Counted from the first letter of the stretch, positions 33,943-44,387 are shown. The stretch: 64,000 nucleotides of DNA from Azospirillum endophyticum (GCF_016595245.1 NZ_JAENHM010000051.1:1-64000); one strand, 5' to 3'. Program-made: numbers and translations. Notes: generated by a model not told the origin, from the letters alone.

Positions 33943-33960
33943 TAGCTTTTGGTTTTCCGT

Positions 33961-33999
33961 GTGATTCACGCTTCAAGCGATTCCGCTTGAACCGATCAC
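33961..33999. other. second hairpin in the oxidase operon
   Basis: TTCAAGCG (33972-33979) pairs with CGCTTGAA (33984-33991) around a four-base loop, and GTGAT (33961-33965) pairs with ATCAC (33995-33999). It follows the stop of the second RidA gene in the direction of transcription and stands next to the stronger hairpin at 33903-33942. Confidence 0.55.
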
Positions 34000-34007
34000 A
34001 CTCTAAG

Positions 34008-34355
34008 TCAGAGCCCCGCGACGACCACGATCTCGACCAGGACCGACGGGTCGGCCAGGCGGGCCTCGACCGTCGCGCGGGCGGGCGGGTTGGCCTTGTC
34101 GACCCAGGCGTCCCAGGCGGCGTTCATCTCGGGGAAGGTGGCGATGTCGGCGAGATAGACCGTGGCGGTCAGGATGCCGCTCTTGGACGTGCCGGCCTCG
34201 GCCAGCAGGGTGTCGATCTGGCGCAGCACGTCGCGCGTCTGCGCCTCGACCGTGGTGGAGCCATCGTCGACGATCTGGCCGGCGAGATAGACGGTGTCCT
34301 TGTGGATGACCATGTCGCAGAGGCGCGGGGTCAGGTGGAAGCGCTGGATGGTCAC
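34008..34355 (-). CDS. RidA-family protein, second copy
   Basis: A 115-residue paralogue of the RidA protein at 32730, similar in length and in its PPARATVEARLADPSVLVEI end. The ATG upstream at 34397 overlaps the preceding oxidase gene; the GTG at 34355, with TTTGGAG before it, gives the family length. It lies 19 bases after the DAO-type subunit gene, fitting removal of imines released by that oxidase. Confidence 0.85.
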   Translation of the reverse strand: MTIQRFHLTPRLCDMVIHKDTVYLAGQIVDDGSTTVEAQTRDVLRQIDTLLAEAGTSKSGILTATVYLADIATFPEMNAAWDAWVDKANPPARATVEARLADPSVLVEIVVVAGL

Positions 34356-34374
34356 GGGTCGATGCTCCAAAGGG

Positions 34375-35517
34375 TCAGGCGGCGAAGCGGCCGACATGGA
34401 AGGGGGCGATGGGCAGGTCGGTGGACCCGCCCGTGATCAGGTCGGCGGTGATGCGCCCGACAATAGGGCCAAGCTGGAAGCCGTGCGCGGAGAAACCGAA
34501 GGAATGGTAGAGGTCCGGCTCGGTGCCGCTGGGGCCGATCACCGGGATCTGGTCCGGCATCCGCGCCTCGATCCCCGCCCAGGAGCGGACGATGGTGGCG
34601 CCGCGCATGCACGGGAACAAGTCCCACACCGTGCGGGCGTTCACCGACACCTGCGAGAAGTCCAGCTCCGTCCGGTTCTCGTCGCGCACCGCCCGGCCGA
34701 GCAGACCGCCGCCGATCAGCACGGTGCCGTTGGGGAACTGCTTGAAGGACAGGGTGCGGCCGGTGGCGCCGACCACCGGCTTGATGAAGGGGGCGACGCG
34801 GGCGGTGATCATCAGCATGGGTGCTATGACCTCCAGCGGCACCGGCTCCCCCACCTGCGCCGCGATGCGGTCGGCCCAGGCGCCGGCGGCGTTCACCACC
34901 ACCGGGGCCTCGAAGCGGGCTCCATCGGCGGTCTCGACGGTCCACAGGCCGCCCTGGCGGGACAGCCTCGTCACCGCGCCGCCTTCCTGAAAGCGGGTGC
35001 CGAGCGCGATGGCCTTGCGGCGGAAGGCGAAGGTGGTGCGGAAGGGGATCGCCGCCCCGTCGCCGCGCGACACCAGGGCGCCGACGCAATGGTCGGCGAT
35101 GGCCGGCACCAGCGACCGCAGCTCGTCCCGTCCGACCACCTCCTCATGGGTGAAGCCCAGCGCGTTCAGCTCGGCGACGCGGGCGTGCGAGGTGGCCAAC
35201 TCGGCCTCGGACTCCGCCACCTTGATCTGGCCGTGGCTTTCGAAGCCGCAATCATCGTCCACCAGATCCTGGATGCGGTGCCACAGCGCCATCGAGGCGA
35301 CGGAGAGCGGCACCTCGGCGACATGGCGGCCGAGCTGGCGCACCCCGCCCGCATTGACGCCGGAGGCGTGGCGGGCGACATGGTCCTTCTCCAGAACCAG
35401 GACGCGGACGCCGCGCATCGACAGGTGCAGCGCGGCGGAGCAGCCGTGCAGGCCGCCGCCGATGACGATGACGTCGGGGCAAAGGGAGGCCGGTTTGAAG
35501 GAGGCGGTCGCGGTCAT
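34375..35517 (-). CDS. FAD-dependent DAO-family oxidoreductase subunit (opine oxidase OoxB/SoxB-like)
   Basis: A 380-residue flavoprotein. VIVIGGGLHGCSAALHLSMR near residue 16 is the FAD-binding motif, followed by VLEKDHVARHASGVNAGG; VNAAGAWADRIAAQ is the second FAD contact and SAHGFQLGPIVGR the C-terminal one. It should remove hydrogen from a secondary amine or D-amino-type substrate, passing electrons through the FAD/2Fe-2S partners encoded upstream. It follows the FAD/NAD subunit by 13 bases. A second DAO-type subunit starts the operon, so either two substrates or a heteromeric complex is involved. Confidence 0.85.
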   Translation of the reverse strand: MTATASFKPASLCPDVIVIGGGLHGCSAALHLSMRGVRVLVLEKDHVARHASGVNAGGVRQLGRHVAEVPLSVASMALWHRIQDLVDDDCGFESHGQIKVAESEAELATSHARVAELNALGFTHEEVVGRDELRSLVPAIADHCVGALVSRGDGAAIPFRTTFAFRRKAIALGTRFQEGGAVTRLSRQGGLWTVETADGARFEAPVVVNAAGAWADRIAAQVGEPVPLEVIAPMLMITARVAPFIKPVVGATGRTLSFKQFPNGTVLIGGGLLGRAVRDENRTELDFSQVSVNARTVWDLFPCMRGATIVRSWAGIEARMPDQIPVIGPSGTEPDLYHSFGFSAHGFQLGPIVGRITADLITGGSTDLPIAPFHVGRFAA

Positions 35518-35530
35518 CGGGCGCCTGCGG

Positions 35531-36982
35531 TCAGTGCTTGAAGACGGCGTCGATGTCGGCGTCGGTCTTCGGCAAAGCGGCCAGCTCGGCCAGCGTGATC
35601 GGCTTCACCGGCGGGCGCAGCCGGTAATAACCGACCTCCGCCGGGGAGACGCCGCGCTCCACCGCGATGACCTCGGTCACCGTCGGGCCGCAGAGCCGGC
35701 CCTGGCAGGGACCCATGCCGCAGCGCAGGAAGCTCTTGGCCTGGTTGGGGCCGGAGCAGCCCATCCGCACCGCCTCGCGCACCGCGCCGGCGGTGATCTC
35801 CTCGCAGCGGCAGACGATGGTGTCGTCGGCCGGCACGCGGAAGGCTTCCGCTGGGGTGTAGAGCGTGTCGAGGAAGGCGCGGCCGGTCAGCGCGCGGTCG
35901 AGCGCGGCGCGGAACGGAACGGCGGCCTGATCGCGCTGCTCGCGCCCGATGCGGCCCAGCCGGTGCAGGGCGTCGAGGGCGGCCAGGCGGCCGGCCTCCT
36001 CCGCCGCGCGGGCGCCGCCGATGCCGGCGCCGTCGCCGGCCAGCGACACGCCCTCGACCGAGGTGGCGCCCCACGCGTCGGTGGTCGGGCGCCAGCAGCG
36101 CTGCTGCTCGTCCCAGCGCTGGGCGCAGCCGGTGGCGTTGGCGAGGTTCAGGTTGGGGATGACGCCCTGATGGAGCAGGAGCGTATCGGCGGGCAGCCGG
36201 TGCTCGGCGCCATTGCGGGTGTAGACGACGCTCTTCAAGGCGCTATCCCCCCCGATGGCACCTTCCGCGCGCAGCGCGGTGACGTTGCCGATGACGGTCA
36301 GCTTGCGCCGCACGTCGAGCATCAGCTTCATGCCCTTGCCGAGATAGGGCGAGCGCAGGAAACCGGGCAGCAGCGGCAGGGCGGCGCGCCAGTTCTGTTT
36401 CGGCGTGGTGTCGAGGATGGCGTCGATCCGCGCGCCGGCCTGGAGATACTGCCAGGCGAGCAGCCAAAGCAGCGGGCCGCTGCCCGCCATCACCGTGGCG
36501 CCCGACGGCACGAGGCCGGAGGTCTTCAGCAGGACCTGCGCCGCACCGGCGCCCAGCACGCCCGGCAGGGTCCAGCCGGGGATCGGGAAGGGCCGTTCCA
36601 GGGCGCCGGTGGCCAGGATGACGTGGCGCACGGTCAGCATCGCCGCGGCACCGTTGCGCGACAGGCCGATTTGGAGGGGGCGGTGTCCGTCGGCCGCATC
36701 TTCGCGCGGGCGGGCGACGCTCCACACCGTGGTACCCGGCCAGTGGGCGGCACCGCTGTCGCGCAGCGGCCCCATCAGCTCGGCGCCGTGCCAATAGTCG
36801 GGACCCAGCACCTTGCGGTCGCGCACCGGCGTCTCGGTGACGGCACGGTAGATCTGGCCGCCCGGTTCCGCCTGTTCGTCGAGCAGGACGACCGAGGCGC
36901 CCTTCGACGCGGCCAGCGCGGCGGCGGCGAGGCCGGCCGGACCGGCACCGACGACGGCGATTTCGAAATCGAACTTGCTCAT
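35531..36982 (-). CDS. FAD/NAD(P)-binding oxidase subunit with BFD-type 2Fe-2S C-terminus (OoxA/HcnB-like)
   Basis: A 483-residue alpha-type subunit. IAVVGAGPAGLAAAALAASK at the N-terminus binds FAD, VILATGALERPFPIPGWTLP near residue 140 is the usual link, and the C-terminal 90 residues hold a Cys cluster (IVCRCEEI, then CSGPNQAKSFLRCGMGPCQG) of the BFD type. The same layout is found in opine oxidases, hydrogen cyanide synthase HcnB and D-hydroxyproline dehydrogenase. It overlaps the small ferredoxin-like gene by four bases. Confidence 0.88.
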   Translation of the reverse strand: MSKFDFEIAVVGAGPAGLAAAALAASKGASVVLLDEQAEPGGQIYRAVTETPVRDRKVLGPDYWHGAELMGPLRDSGAAHWPGTTVWSVARPREDAADGHRPLQIGLSRNGAAAMLTVRHVILATGALERPFPIPGWTLPGVLGAGAAQVLLKTSGLVPSGATVMAGSGPLLWLLAWQYLQAGARIDAILDTTPKQNWRAALPLLPGFLRSPYLGKGMKLMLDVRRKLTVIGNVTALRAEGAIGGDSALKSVVYTRNGAEHRLPADTLLLHQGVIPNLNLANATGCAQRWDEQQRCWRPTTDAWGATSVEGVSLAGDGAGIGGARAAEEAGRLAALDALHRLGRIGREQRDQAAVPFRAALDRALTGRAFLDTLYTPAEAFRVPADDTIVCRCEEITAGAVREAVRMGCSGPNQAKSFLRCGMGPCQGRLCGPTVTEVIAVERGVSPAEVGYYRLRPPVKPITLAELAALPKTDADIDAVFKH

Positions 36983-37293
36983 CGCTCCACCTCGCGCTTG
37001 CCGTTCTGGGTTTCCACCGCCATGCCGGGAGACACCCGCACCTGACAGCCCTGGCGGTTGCCGGTGCCGTCGATGGTGACGAGGCAGTCGAAACAGATGC
37101 CCATCATGCAGTAGGGGCCGCGCGCCGCGCCGCTGACGGGGGTGTTGCGGCAGGCGGTGACGCCATTCGCCAGCAAGGCGGCGGCGACGCTGTCGCCGGC
37201 CCGCGCCTTGGCCGGACGGCCGTCGATGGTGAAGGCGACCGCTTCGGCAGCGGCGTTGAGTGCGGTTTCGATCTCAGGCAGCCTGCGGAACAT
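36979..37293 (-). CDS. 2Fe-2S ferredoxin-like small subunit (HcnA/LhpC-like)
   Basis: A 104-residue ferredoxin-fold protein. AFTIDGRPAKARAGDSVAAA starts the beta-grasp, and CRNTPVSGAARGPYCMMGIC followed by FDC and a later GCQV supply the cluster Cys. It is the electron-transfer subunit of opine-oxidase or hydroxyproline-dehydrogenase type complexes. Its ATG lies inside the end of the DAO-type gene (20-base overlap), and its stop overlaps the next start, showing tight coupling. Confidence 0.87.
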   Translation of the reverse strand: MFRRLPEIETALNAAAEAVAFTIDGRPAKARAGDSVAAALLANGVTACRNTPVSGAARGPYCMMGICFDCLVTIDGTGNRQGCQVRVSPGMAVETQNGKREVER

Positions 37294-38428
37294 GGAACCT
37301 CCGGGCGCTGAAGGGCGTAAAGCGGTCGCCGAGGCCGCCGGCCGCGATCAGCGGCGCCAGCGTCAGCGCATGGTTGGCGGCAAGAGTGACGCCGCTGTGG
37401 CAGGTGGCGACGAAGGCGCCGGGCGCCGTCTTCGATTCCTCGTAGATCGGGAAGCCGTCCGGCGTCAGCACGCGCAACGCCGCCCAGCTCCGCACCACGT
37501 TCAGCTTGCCCAGCAACGGGAAGAAGCGGATAGCGCGCTCGGCGATGGCCGACGACACGCCGGGCTGCAGCGTGGTGTCGAAGCCGGCCTCCTCGAAGCT
37601 GTCGCCGATCATCACCCCACCCTCGTCGGTCTGGCGGATGTAGACGGTGGGATGGTGCAGGAAAGGGGCGGTCTTCTCGGTGACGATGACATGGCCGCGC
37701 TGCGGGCGGACGGGAGCCGACAGCCCGACCATCGGCGCCAGCCGGGCGCCGTCATGGCCGGCGGCGATCACGACCTTGCCGGCGCGGATTTCGCCGCCGG
37801 CCCCATTGCCTGCTATCGCCATGCGGAAGCCGCCGTCGCGATGCTCGATCCGCTCCACCCGATGGTTGGGGCGGTAGTCGACGCCCAGCATGCCGATGCC
37901 CTTGTGCAGGGTGCGCAGCAGCCGCAGCGAGTTGCAATGGCCGTCCAGCGGGCAGTAGGTGCCGCCGACCACCTCGGGCCCGATGAAGGGCAACTCCTTG
38001 CGCAGGGTCTCGCGGTCCATCACCTCGTAAGGGTAGGGGATCATGTCCGGCTGGTTGTGCAGGCGCATCATGGCATTGGCGCGGGCCTGCAGATCCTCTT
38101 CCGACAGCATCGGCATGAAGCCGCCGGGGCGGCGATAGGCGACGTCCAGACCGGTCTGCTGGTACAGCAGGTCGGCGAAACCGCCCCAGTCGTCGGAGGA
38201 TTTCTTGGTCCAGCCGGCATAATCCGACATGCCCAAACCCTTGCCCTGGACCCAGACCAGGGCAAAGTTGCCGCGCGACGGGCGCACGGCGATGTCGCCC
38301 TCGTCCAGCATCGCGACCGTCTGGCCCGACCGGGCGAGGCCCCAGGCCAGCGCCGATCCGACCAGCCCGCCGCCGATCACGGCGACGTCGTATTCTCCGC
38401 CCCGCCTGGGCTGCGTCATCGTCTCCAC
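37274..38428 (-). CDS. FAD-dependent DAO-family oxidoreductase subunit (HcnC/opine oxidase beta-like)
   Basis: A 384-residue flavoprotein and first gene of the operon. DVAVIGGGLVGSALAWGLAR near residue 14 binds FAD, GNFALVWVQGKGLGMSDYA follows, VVIAAGHDGARLAPMVGL near residue 235 is the second FAD segment, and ATCHSGVTLAANHALTLA near 355 closes the fold. The sequence differs strongly from the second DAO-type subunit in the same operon. It faces a LysR regulator across 571 bases. Confidence 0.86.
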   Translation of the reverse strand: METMTQPRRGGEYDVAVIGGGLVGSALAWGLARSGQTVAMLDEGDIAVRPSRGNFALVWVQGKGLGMSDYAGWTKKSSDDWGGFADLLYQQTGLDVAYRRPGGFMPMLSEEDLQARANAMMRLHNQPDMIPYPYEVMDRETLRKELPFIGPEVVGGTYCPLDGHCNSLRLLRTLHKGIGMLGVDYRPNHRVERIEHRDGGFRMAIAGNGAGGEIRAGKVVIAAGHDGARLAPMVGLSAPVRPQRGHVIVTEKTAPFLHHPTVYIRQTDEGGVMIGDSFEEAGFDTTLQPGVSSAIAERAIRFFPLLGKLNVVRSWAALRVLTPDGFPIYEESKTAPGAFVATCHSGVTLAANHALTLAPLIAAGGLGDRFTPFSARRFHVPQAA

Positions 38429-38999
38429 TCCCGCTGCCGGAACCGCACGCTCCGTGCGCGCCGGCCGCCGCCGTTATCGTGAGGCGTGTATTCCGGCATC
38501 CGACACCCGTATACATTGTCGAATATTTGCCGATGCACGTCATATCTTTGAAAGCGCGCCGGATCTGCCGGCGTTACACATGGATGTATTGCAAACTGCG
38601 GTGTTTTCTTTGCCAAGCATCACGGGATTTCATCCGGCGACACCCGACCATTCCGTGATCCTTGCGACAGCATCGGCAGCCAACCTATAACTGTCAAATC
38701 AGATCGAAGGGGTGTTTCATGACTGAATGTTATGATTCGGGTGGGGGTGGTCGGTTTGGGAGAGGCATCTTAGGCGGTCATCCCGGAGATCTCCCTCTCC
38801 CCCCCGCTCACGCGCAAACTTCGTTTGCGCTGACGCGACAGGCGGACCCTTGGTCCGCCGAAAGCGGGGAGAGGGGCGGGGTGAGGGGGAGGCATGGCGT
38901 GGCTATCCAGAGAATCCTCGCTGTGCGTCCCCCTCACCCTAACCCTCTCCCCGGGGGGGAGAGGGGATTACGGCCGATCTGGGCCATGGGGCGGGCGCC
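38429..38999. other. divergent control region with class A repeat
   Basis: No gene is supported. The first 350 bases, lower in GC near 38500-38720, should hold the promoters for the oxidase operon and the LysR gene. No clear LysR T-N11-A box could be fixed by eye. The class A repeat copy 4 fills 38791-38970. Confidence 0.5.
38791..38970. repeat. class A GC-rich inverted repeat (copy 4) with inserted micro-palindromes
   Basis: Ends CTCCCTCTCCCCCCCGCTCA and CCCTCTCCCCGGGGGGGAGA. The left half is interrupted by two short palindromes, GCGCAAACTTCGTTTGCGC and GGCGGACCCTTGGTCCGCC, which other copies lack or replace by different ones. It reaches to within 30 bases of the LysR start. Confidence 0.75.
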
Positions 39000-39000
39000 A

Positions 39001-39944
39001 TGATCAATCCGCGCCAGATCGAGGCCTTCCGCGCCGTGATGCTGACCGGCGGCATCACGGCGGCGGCGGAGTTGCTGAACATCTCGCAGCCGGCGGTCAG
39101 CCGCCTGATCGGCGACCTGCAATATGCGCTGAAGCTGACCCTGTTCGAACGGCGCGGCCCCCGCATCGCGCCGACCAGCGAGGCGATCTCGCTCTATCAG
39201 GTGGTCGACCGTGCCTTCGTCGGGCTGGAGCTGATCGAACAGACGGCGCGCGACCTGACCTCGCGGCGCAGCGGCACCTTGCGGGTGGCGGCGATGCCGG
39301 CGCTGGGGGTGGGGTTCCTGCCGCGCTACGTCGCGCGTTTCCTCGGCGAACGGCCGCGGGTGGACATCGCCCTGCGTGGCAGCACCTCGCCGATCATCCT
39401 GGACTGGGTGGCGACCGGCCAGTGCGAGCTGGGATTCGCCCACACGCCGATCGACCATGCGGCGGTGCTGACCGAGAAGATCCACGGGCTTCCCGCCGTC
39501 GCCATCCTGCCGCCGGGCCATCCGCTGGCGGCAAAGGACGTGCTGGTCCCGAAGGATTTCGAGGGGGAGAGCTTCATCTCCACCACCCCGCCGACCCTGC
39601 TGCGCTACCGCATCGACACCATCTTCGCCGACCATGACGTGACGCGGGTGATGCGGGTGGAAACCCAGCTGACCATGAACGCCTGCGCCATGGTGGCGGC
39701 CGGCCACGGCATGTCGATCGTCGATCCCTTCACCGCGCAGGACTATGTCCCGCACGGGCTGGTCGTCCGCCCGTTCGAACCGCGCATCGGCTTCGACATC
39801 GCCATCCTGCGCTCCGCCCAGGTGCCGCTGTCGATGATCGCCGAGGATTTCCTCGCCGGCTTCCTGGAGGAGGCGACACGCTTCCGAGACAATTTTTTCG
39901 GCACCGCAAATGGCGGCGGACTCGTTCGTAGCACGGAATTATAA
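39001..39944 (+). CDS. LysR-family regulator, OccR/NocR-like
   Basis: A 314-residue LysR protein starting at the ATG at 39001 (the frame begins MINPRQIEAFRAVMLTGGIT). The helix-turn-helix is AELLNISQPAVSRLIGDLQY, followed by LTLFERRGPRIAPTSEA, and the effector domain has GTLRVAAMPALGVGFLPRYV. The combination RQVEAFRAVMLTG, DRAFVGL and LRIAAMPAL is characteristic of the octopine and nopaline regulators OccR/NocR. It is divergent from the oxidase operon and upstream of a polyamine-type ABC operon, so it may activate both in response to an opine-like or cationic amino-acid-derived ligand. Confidence 0.85.
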
Positions 39945-40211
39945 CATTAGCGGATGAATGGTGGCGGGAATTCGATTTGACGGTTATGTGACTGCGCCAT
40001 CACCCTTGATCCATGTCCTGGCTGCCAACCTTCAGGAAGAACAGCCCGCAAAAGGGCGGCCGGCAAGGTGACGGACGGTAATAGCGGCGATCCGGACCCG
40101 TGTTCGAGACGCGGTCCGAAGATCAGCCCCAGATGAACATACAGGCCGTAAACAGGGACCCGATCAACAGGGCCCTGCCAACAGGGATCAAGGCTCTAGA
40201 GGAGAATGACG

Positions 40212-41261
40212 ATGCGCTCCGTGATGTGCGGGTTGATGGCGACGGCAGCCCTGTGGTGCGGCATGGCCGCGGTCCAGACGGCCCAGGCCCAGGAAAAGAC
40301 GCTCTATGTCGCCGCCTATGGCGGCTCCTTCGAGCAGACCATGCGCAAGGACATCATCCCGGCCTTCGAGAAGGCGAACGGGGTGAAGGTCGAGTATGTC
40401 GCCGGCAATTCCACCGACAACCTCGCCAAGCTGCAGGCCCAGCGGGGCAACCAGCAGATCGACGTCGTCATCCTCGACGACGGCCCGATGTACCAGGCGG
40501 TGGCGCTGAATTTCTGCGCCGACCTGGAGAAGGCGCCGGTCTACGACCAGCTCTATGATCTGGCGAAGATGCCGTCGGGCAAGGCGATCAACTTCGGCGC
40601 CGTCGGCACCGGCATCCTCTACAACAAGGCCTATTTTGACGAGAACAAGATCCCGGCCCCGACTTCGTGGAAGGACATCGAGGATCCGCGCTTCAAGAAG
40701 AAGCTGGCGATCCCGCCGATCAACAACAGCTACGGCCTGCACGCGCTGGTGATGATGGCCCGGCTGAACGGCGGCGGCGAGACCAACATCGAGCCGGGCT
40801 TCAAGGAGTTCAAGGACAAGATCAACCCGAACGTGCTGGCCTACGAGCCGTCGCCGGGCAAGATGACCGAGCTGTTCCAGAGCAACCAGGCCGTCATCGC
40901 CGTCTGGGGGTCTGGCCGGGCCAAGGCGCTGGCCGACACCGGCTTCCCCGCCACCTTCGTCTATCCCAAGGAAGGCGGCATCGTGCTGGGTTCCGCCGCC
41001 TGCCAGGTCGCCGGCAGCAAGAATGCCCCGGAGGCGCAGAAGTTCATCCAGCACATGCTGGGGGTCGAGGCGCAGACCGCGCTGGCCGTCAGCGCCGGCT
41101 TCGGCCCGGTGAACAAGACGGTCGAACTGCCCGCCGAGAAGCAGGTCGGCATCCCCTACGGTCCGGAACAGGTCGGCAAGCTGCTGGTGGTGGATTGGGA
41201 CACCATCAACAAGAACCGCGAAGTGTGGAACAAGCGCTGGACCCGCGAGATCGAGCGCTGA
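40212..41261 (+). CDS. spermidine/putrescine-type ABC transporter binding protein (PotD-like)
   Basis: A 349-residue periplasmic protein with a signal peptide ending near AQAQEK, then LYVAAYGGSFEQTMRKDIIP, GNSTDNLAKLQAQRGNQQID, VVILDDGPMYQA and a C-terminal GFGPVNKTVEL. This is the extracellular solute-binding family 1/PotD layout used for polyamines and other small cations or phosphonates. The ATG at 40212 has AGAGGAG six bases before it; an ATG two codons upstream is too close. It starts an ABC operon with ATPase and two permeases. Confidence 0.88.
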   Translation: MRSVMCGLMATAALWCGMAAVQTAQAQEKTLYVAAYGGSFEQTMRKDIIPAFEKANGVKVEYVAGNSTDNLAKLQAQRGNQQIDVVILDDGPMYQAVALNFCADLEKAPVYDQLYDLAKMPSGKAINFGAVGTGILYNKAYFDENKIPAPTSWKDIEDPRFKKKLAIPPINNSYGLHALVMMARLNGGGETNIEPGFKEFKDKINPNVLAYEPSPGKMTELFQSNQAVIAVWGSGRAKALADTGFPATFVYPKEGGIVLGSAACQVAGSKNAPEAQKFIQHMLGVEAQTALAVSAGFGPVNKTVELPAEKQVGIPYGPEQVGKLLVVDWDTINKNREVWNKRWTREIER

Positions 41262-41270
41262 GGAAGTAAA

Positions 41271-41398
41271 TGCCCTCTCCCGTCCCGGGAGAGGGAGGGG
41301 ACCCACGACGTGGGGAGGGTGAGGGGCTTTCCGGACATGGATTTCTGATCCTTGCACCACCCCTCACCCTTCCCTCTCCCGGGGCGGGAGAGGGAGTT
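41271..41398. repeat. class A GC-rich inverted repeat (copy 5)
   Basis: Ends CCCTCTCCCGTCCCGGGAGA and CCCTCTCCCGGGGCGGGAGA, with ACCCACGACGTGGGGAGGGT and TTTCCGGACATGGATTTCTG inside. It separates the binding-protein gene from the ATPase gene of one operon, so it might lower expression of the downstream genes. Confidence 0.75.
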
Positions 41399-41420
41399 TA
41401 AGGGAAAGGGAGACGACGGC

Positions 41421-42502
<1,082 letters not shown>

Positions 42503-42506
<4 letters not shown>

Positions 42507-43438
42507 GCATGGCGGCCTCCACCGATACCCAAGTGCAGGCGTCCGCCGCACCCTCTGCCGCCGCACCGCCGCCACGCAGGCCGCGCCGCCGGCACTGGGC
42601 GCCCTATCTGCTGAGCGCGCCGGGACTGGCCCTGTTCGCAGTGCTGCTGCTGGTGCCGCTGGCGATGACCTTCCTGTTGTCGCTGAACAGCTTCAGCTTC
42701 TATGGCGGCATCGAGAATGTCTGGCAGCTCGGCAACTACACCGACATCATCGCCGACAGCTATTTCCACGAGGTCTTCCTGCGCACCTTCCGCATCGCCG
42801 CGGTGGTGACGCTGCTGTGTGCGGTGTTCGGCGCGCCGGAGGCCTACATCCTGCGCCGGATGAAGTCGCCGTGGCGCGGGCTTTGCCTGCTGATCGTGCT
42901 GGGGCCGCTGCTGATCTCGGTGGTGTCGCGCACGCTGGGCTGGGCACTGCTGTTCGGCTCGACCGGGCTGGTCAACCAGGGGCTGATGGCGCTGGGTCTG
43001 ATCGCGACGCCCATCGAGTTCATGTACACCGAGACCGGCGTCATCATCGCGCTGACCCATGTGCTGGTGCCCTTCATGGTGCTGTCGGTGTGGGCCTCGC
43101 TCCAGCGGCTCGACCCGCAGGTGGAGAATGCGGCGCTGTCGCTGGGCGCCGGGCCGCTGACGGTGATGCGCCGGGTGGTGCTGCCGCAGATCGTGCCGGG
43201 CATCCTGTCGGGGTCGATCATCGTCTTCGCGCTGGCGGCCAGCGCCTTCGCCACCCCGGCGATCATCGGCGGACGGCGGCTGAAGGTGGCGGCGACGCTC
43301 GCCTATGACGAGTTCCTGAACACGCTGAACTGGCCGTTGGGCGCCACGGTGGCGGTGCTGCTGCTGATCGCCAACGTCGTCATCATCGTCGGCTGCAACC
43401 GGCTGGTCGAACGTCGCTACAAACAGGTGTTCGAATGA
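42503..43438 (+). CDS. ABC transporter permease, PotB-like
   Basis: A 311-residue inner-membrane protein with an Ala/Pro-rich N-terminal extension of about 35 residues, then six helices. The EAA loop is VENAALSLGAGPLTVMRRVVLPQIVPGILSG-like near residues 205-235, which contacts the ATPase. GIENVWQLGNYTDII resembles the periplasmic start of PotB. The stop codon overlaps the next permease start (ATGA). Confidence 0.9.
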
Positions 43439-44235
43439 ACCGCAACGGCCCGATCGCGCTGATCTTCCACGTCCTGTTCTTAGGCTTCCTGCTGGCGCCG
43501 ATCCTGATCGTCTGCGCGGTCGCCTTCACCTCGCAGGGCTATCTGTCGCTGCCGACCGAGGGGCTGTCGCTGCGCTGGTTCCGCGCCATCGGCGACAATC
43601 CGGAATTCATCCGCGCCTTCAAGGACAGCCTGCTGCTAGGGGCGGTGTCGTCGACCCTGGCGATCCTGGTGGCGGTGCCGGCGGCGCTGGCCATCGCGCG
43701 CCACCAGTTCTTCGGGCGCGAGGCGATCCAGGCGCTGTTCCTGTCGCCGCTGATGGTGCCGCACATCGTGCTGGGCATCGCCTTCCTGCGCTTCTTCACC
43801 ATGATCGGGCTGGGCGGCACCTTCGCCGGGCTGGTGCTGAGCCACGTCATCATCATCCTGCCCTTCGCGCTGCGGCTGATCCTGGCGGCATCCACCGGCA
43901 TGGACCGCGCGGTGGAGAATGCCGCCGCGTCGCTGGGCGCCTCGTCCTGGACCTGCTTCCGCCGGGTGACGCTGCCGCTGATCCTGCCGGGCGTGGCGAG
44001 CGGCTGGGTGCTGGCCTTCATCAACAGCTTCGACGAGGTGACGATGACCGTCTTCATCGCCTCGCCGGAGACCACCACCCTTCCCGTCCGCCTGTTCCTC
44101 TACATCCAGGACAACATCGACCCGCTGGTCGCCGCGGTGTCGGCGGTGCTGATCTTCCTGACGGTGGCCGCCATGCTGGTGCTCGACCGCGTCTATGGGC
44201 TGGAACGGCTGCTGGTCGGCAAGGGCCGCGACTGA
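43435..44235 (+). CDS. ABC transporter permease, PotC-like
   Basis: A 266-residue membrane protein with six helices and a complete EAA loop (VENAAASLGASSWTCFRRVT near residue 160). LSLRWFRAIGDNPEFIRAFK near residue 45 and GWVLAFINSFDEVTMTVFIA near 190 are typical of PotC. Together with the PotA/B/D-like proteins it forms a complete importer. A strong terminator follows its stop by 36 bases. Confidence 0.9.
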   Translation: MNRNGPIALIFHVLFLGFLLAPILIVCAVAFTSQGYLSLPTEGLSLRWFRAIGDNPEFIRAFKDSLLLGAVSSTLAILVAVPAALAIARHQFFGREAIQALFLSPLMVPHIVLGIAFLRFFTMIGLGGTFAGLVLSHVIIILPFALRLILAASTGMDRAVENAAASLGASSWTCFRRVTLPLILPGVASGWVLAFINSFDEVTMTVFIASPETTTLPVRLFLYIQDNIDPLVAAVSAVLIFLTVAAMLVLDRVYGLERLLVGKGRD

Positions 44236-44271
44236 CGCGGCCAAGCGTCTTCTGGTTTCCTCCCTGAACTG

Positions 44272-44303
44272 CCCCGCACCTCCCCGGTGCGGGGTATTTT
44301 TTT
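44272..44303 (+). terminator. rho-independent terminator of the polyamine-type ABC operon
   Basis: CCCCGCACC (44272-44280) pairs with GGTGCGGGG (44286-44294) around a five-base loop and is followed by TATTTTTTT. Confidence 0.85.
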
Positions 44304-44337
44304 GGCATTCGGTCCCGAGGCGGGATGGCGTTTCCCA

Positions 44338-44366
44338 TTGTCGCCTATCCAGAAATTGGATATATT
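44338..44366 (+). promoter_or_regulatory. sigma-70-type promoter of the DUF4160/DUF2442 pair
   Basis: TTGTCG (44338-44343) and TATATT (44361-44366) are separated by 17 bases. A transcript would begin near 44373, which supports the ATG at 44388 rather than the in-frame ATG at 44325 as the start of the next gene. Confidence 0.55.
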
Positions 44367-44387
44367 TATGCGCGCTGGGGGACAACG

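Noticed and set aside
32730..38428. The oxidase operon as hydrogen cyanide synthase (hcnABC)
   Set aside because: The subunit types agree, but there are two DAO subunits, two RidA genes, an amino-acid/opine-type binding protein and an OccR-like regulator, which point to catabolism of an opine or amino-acid derivative.
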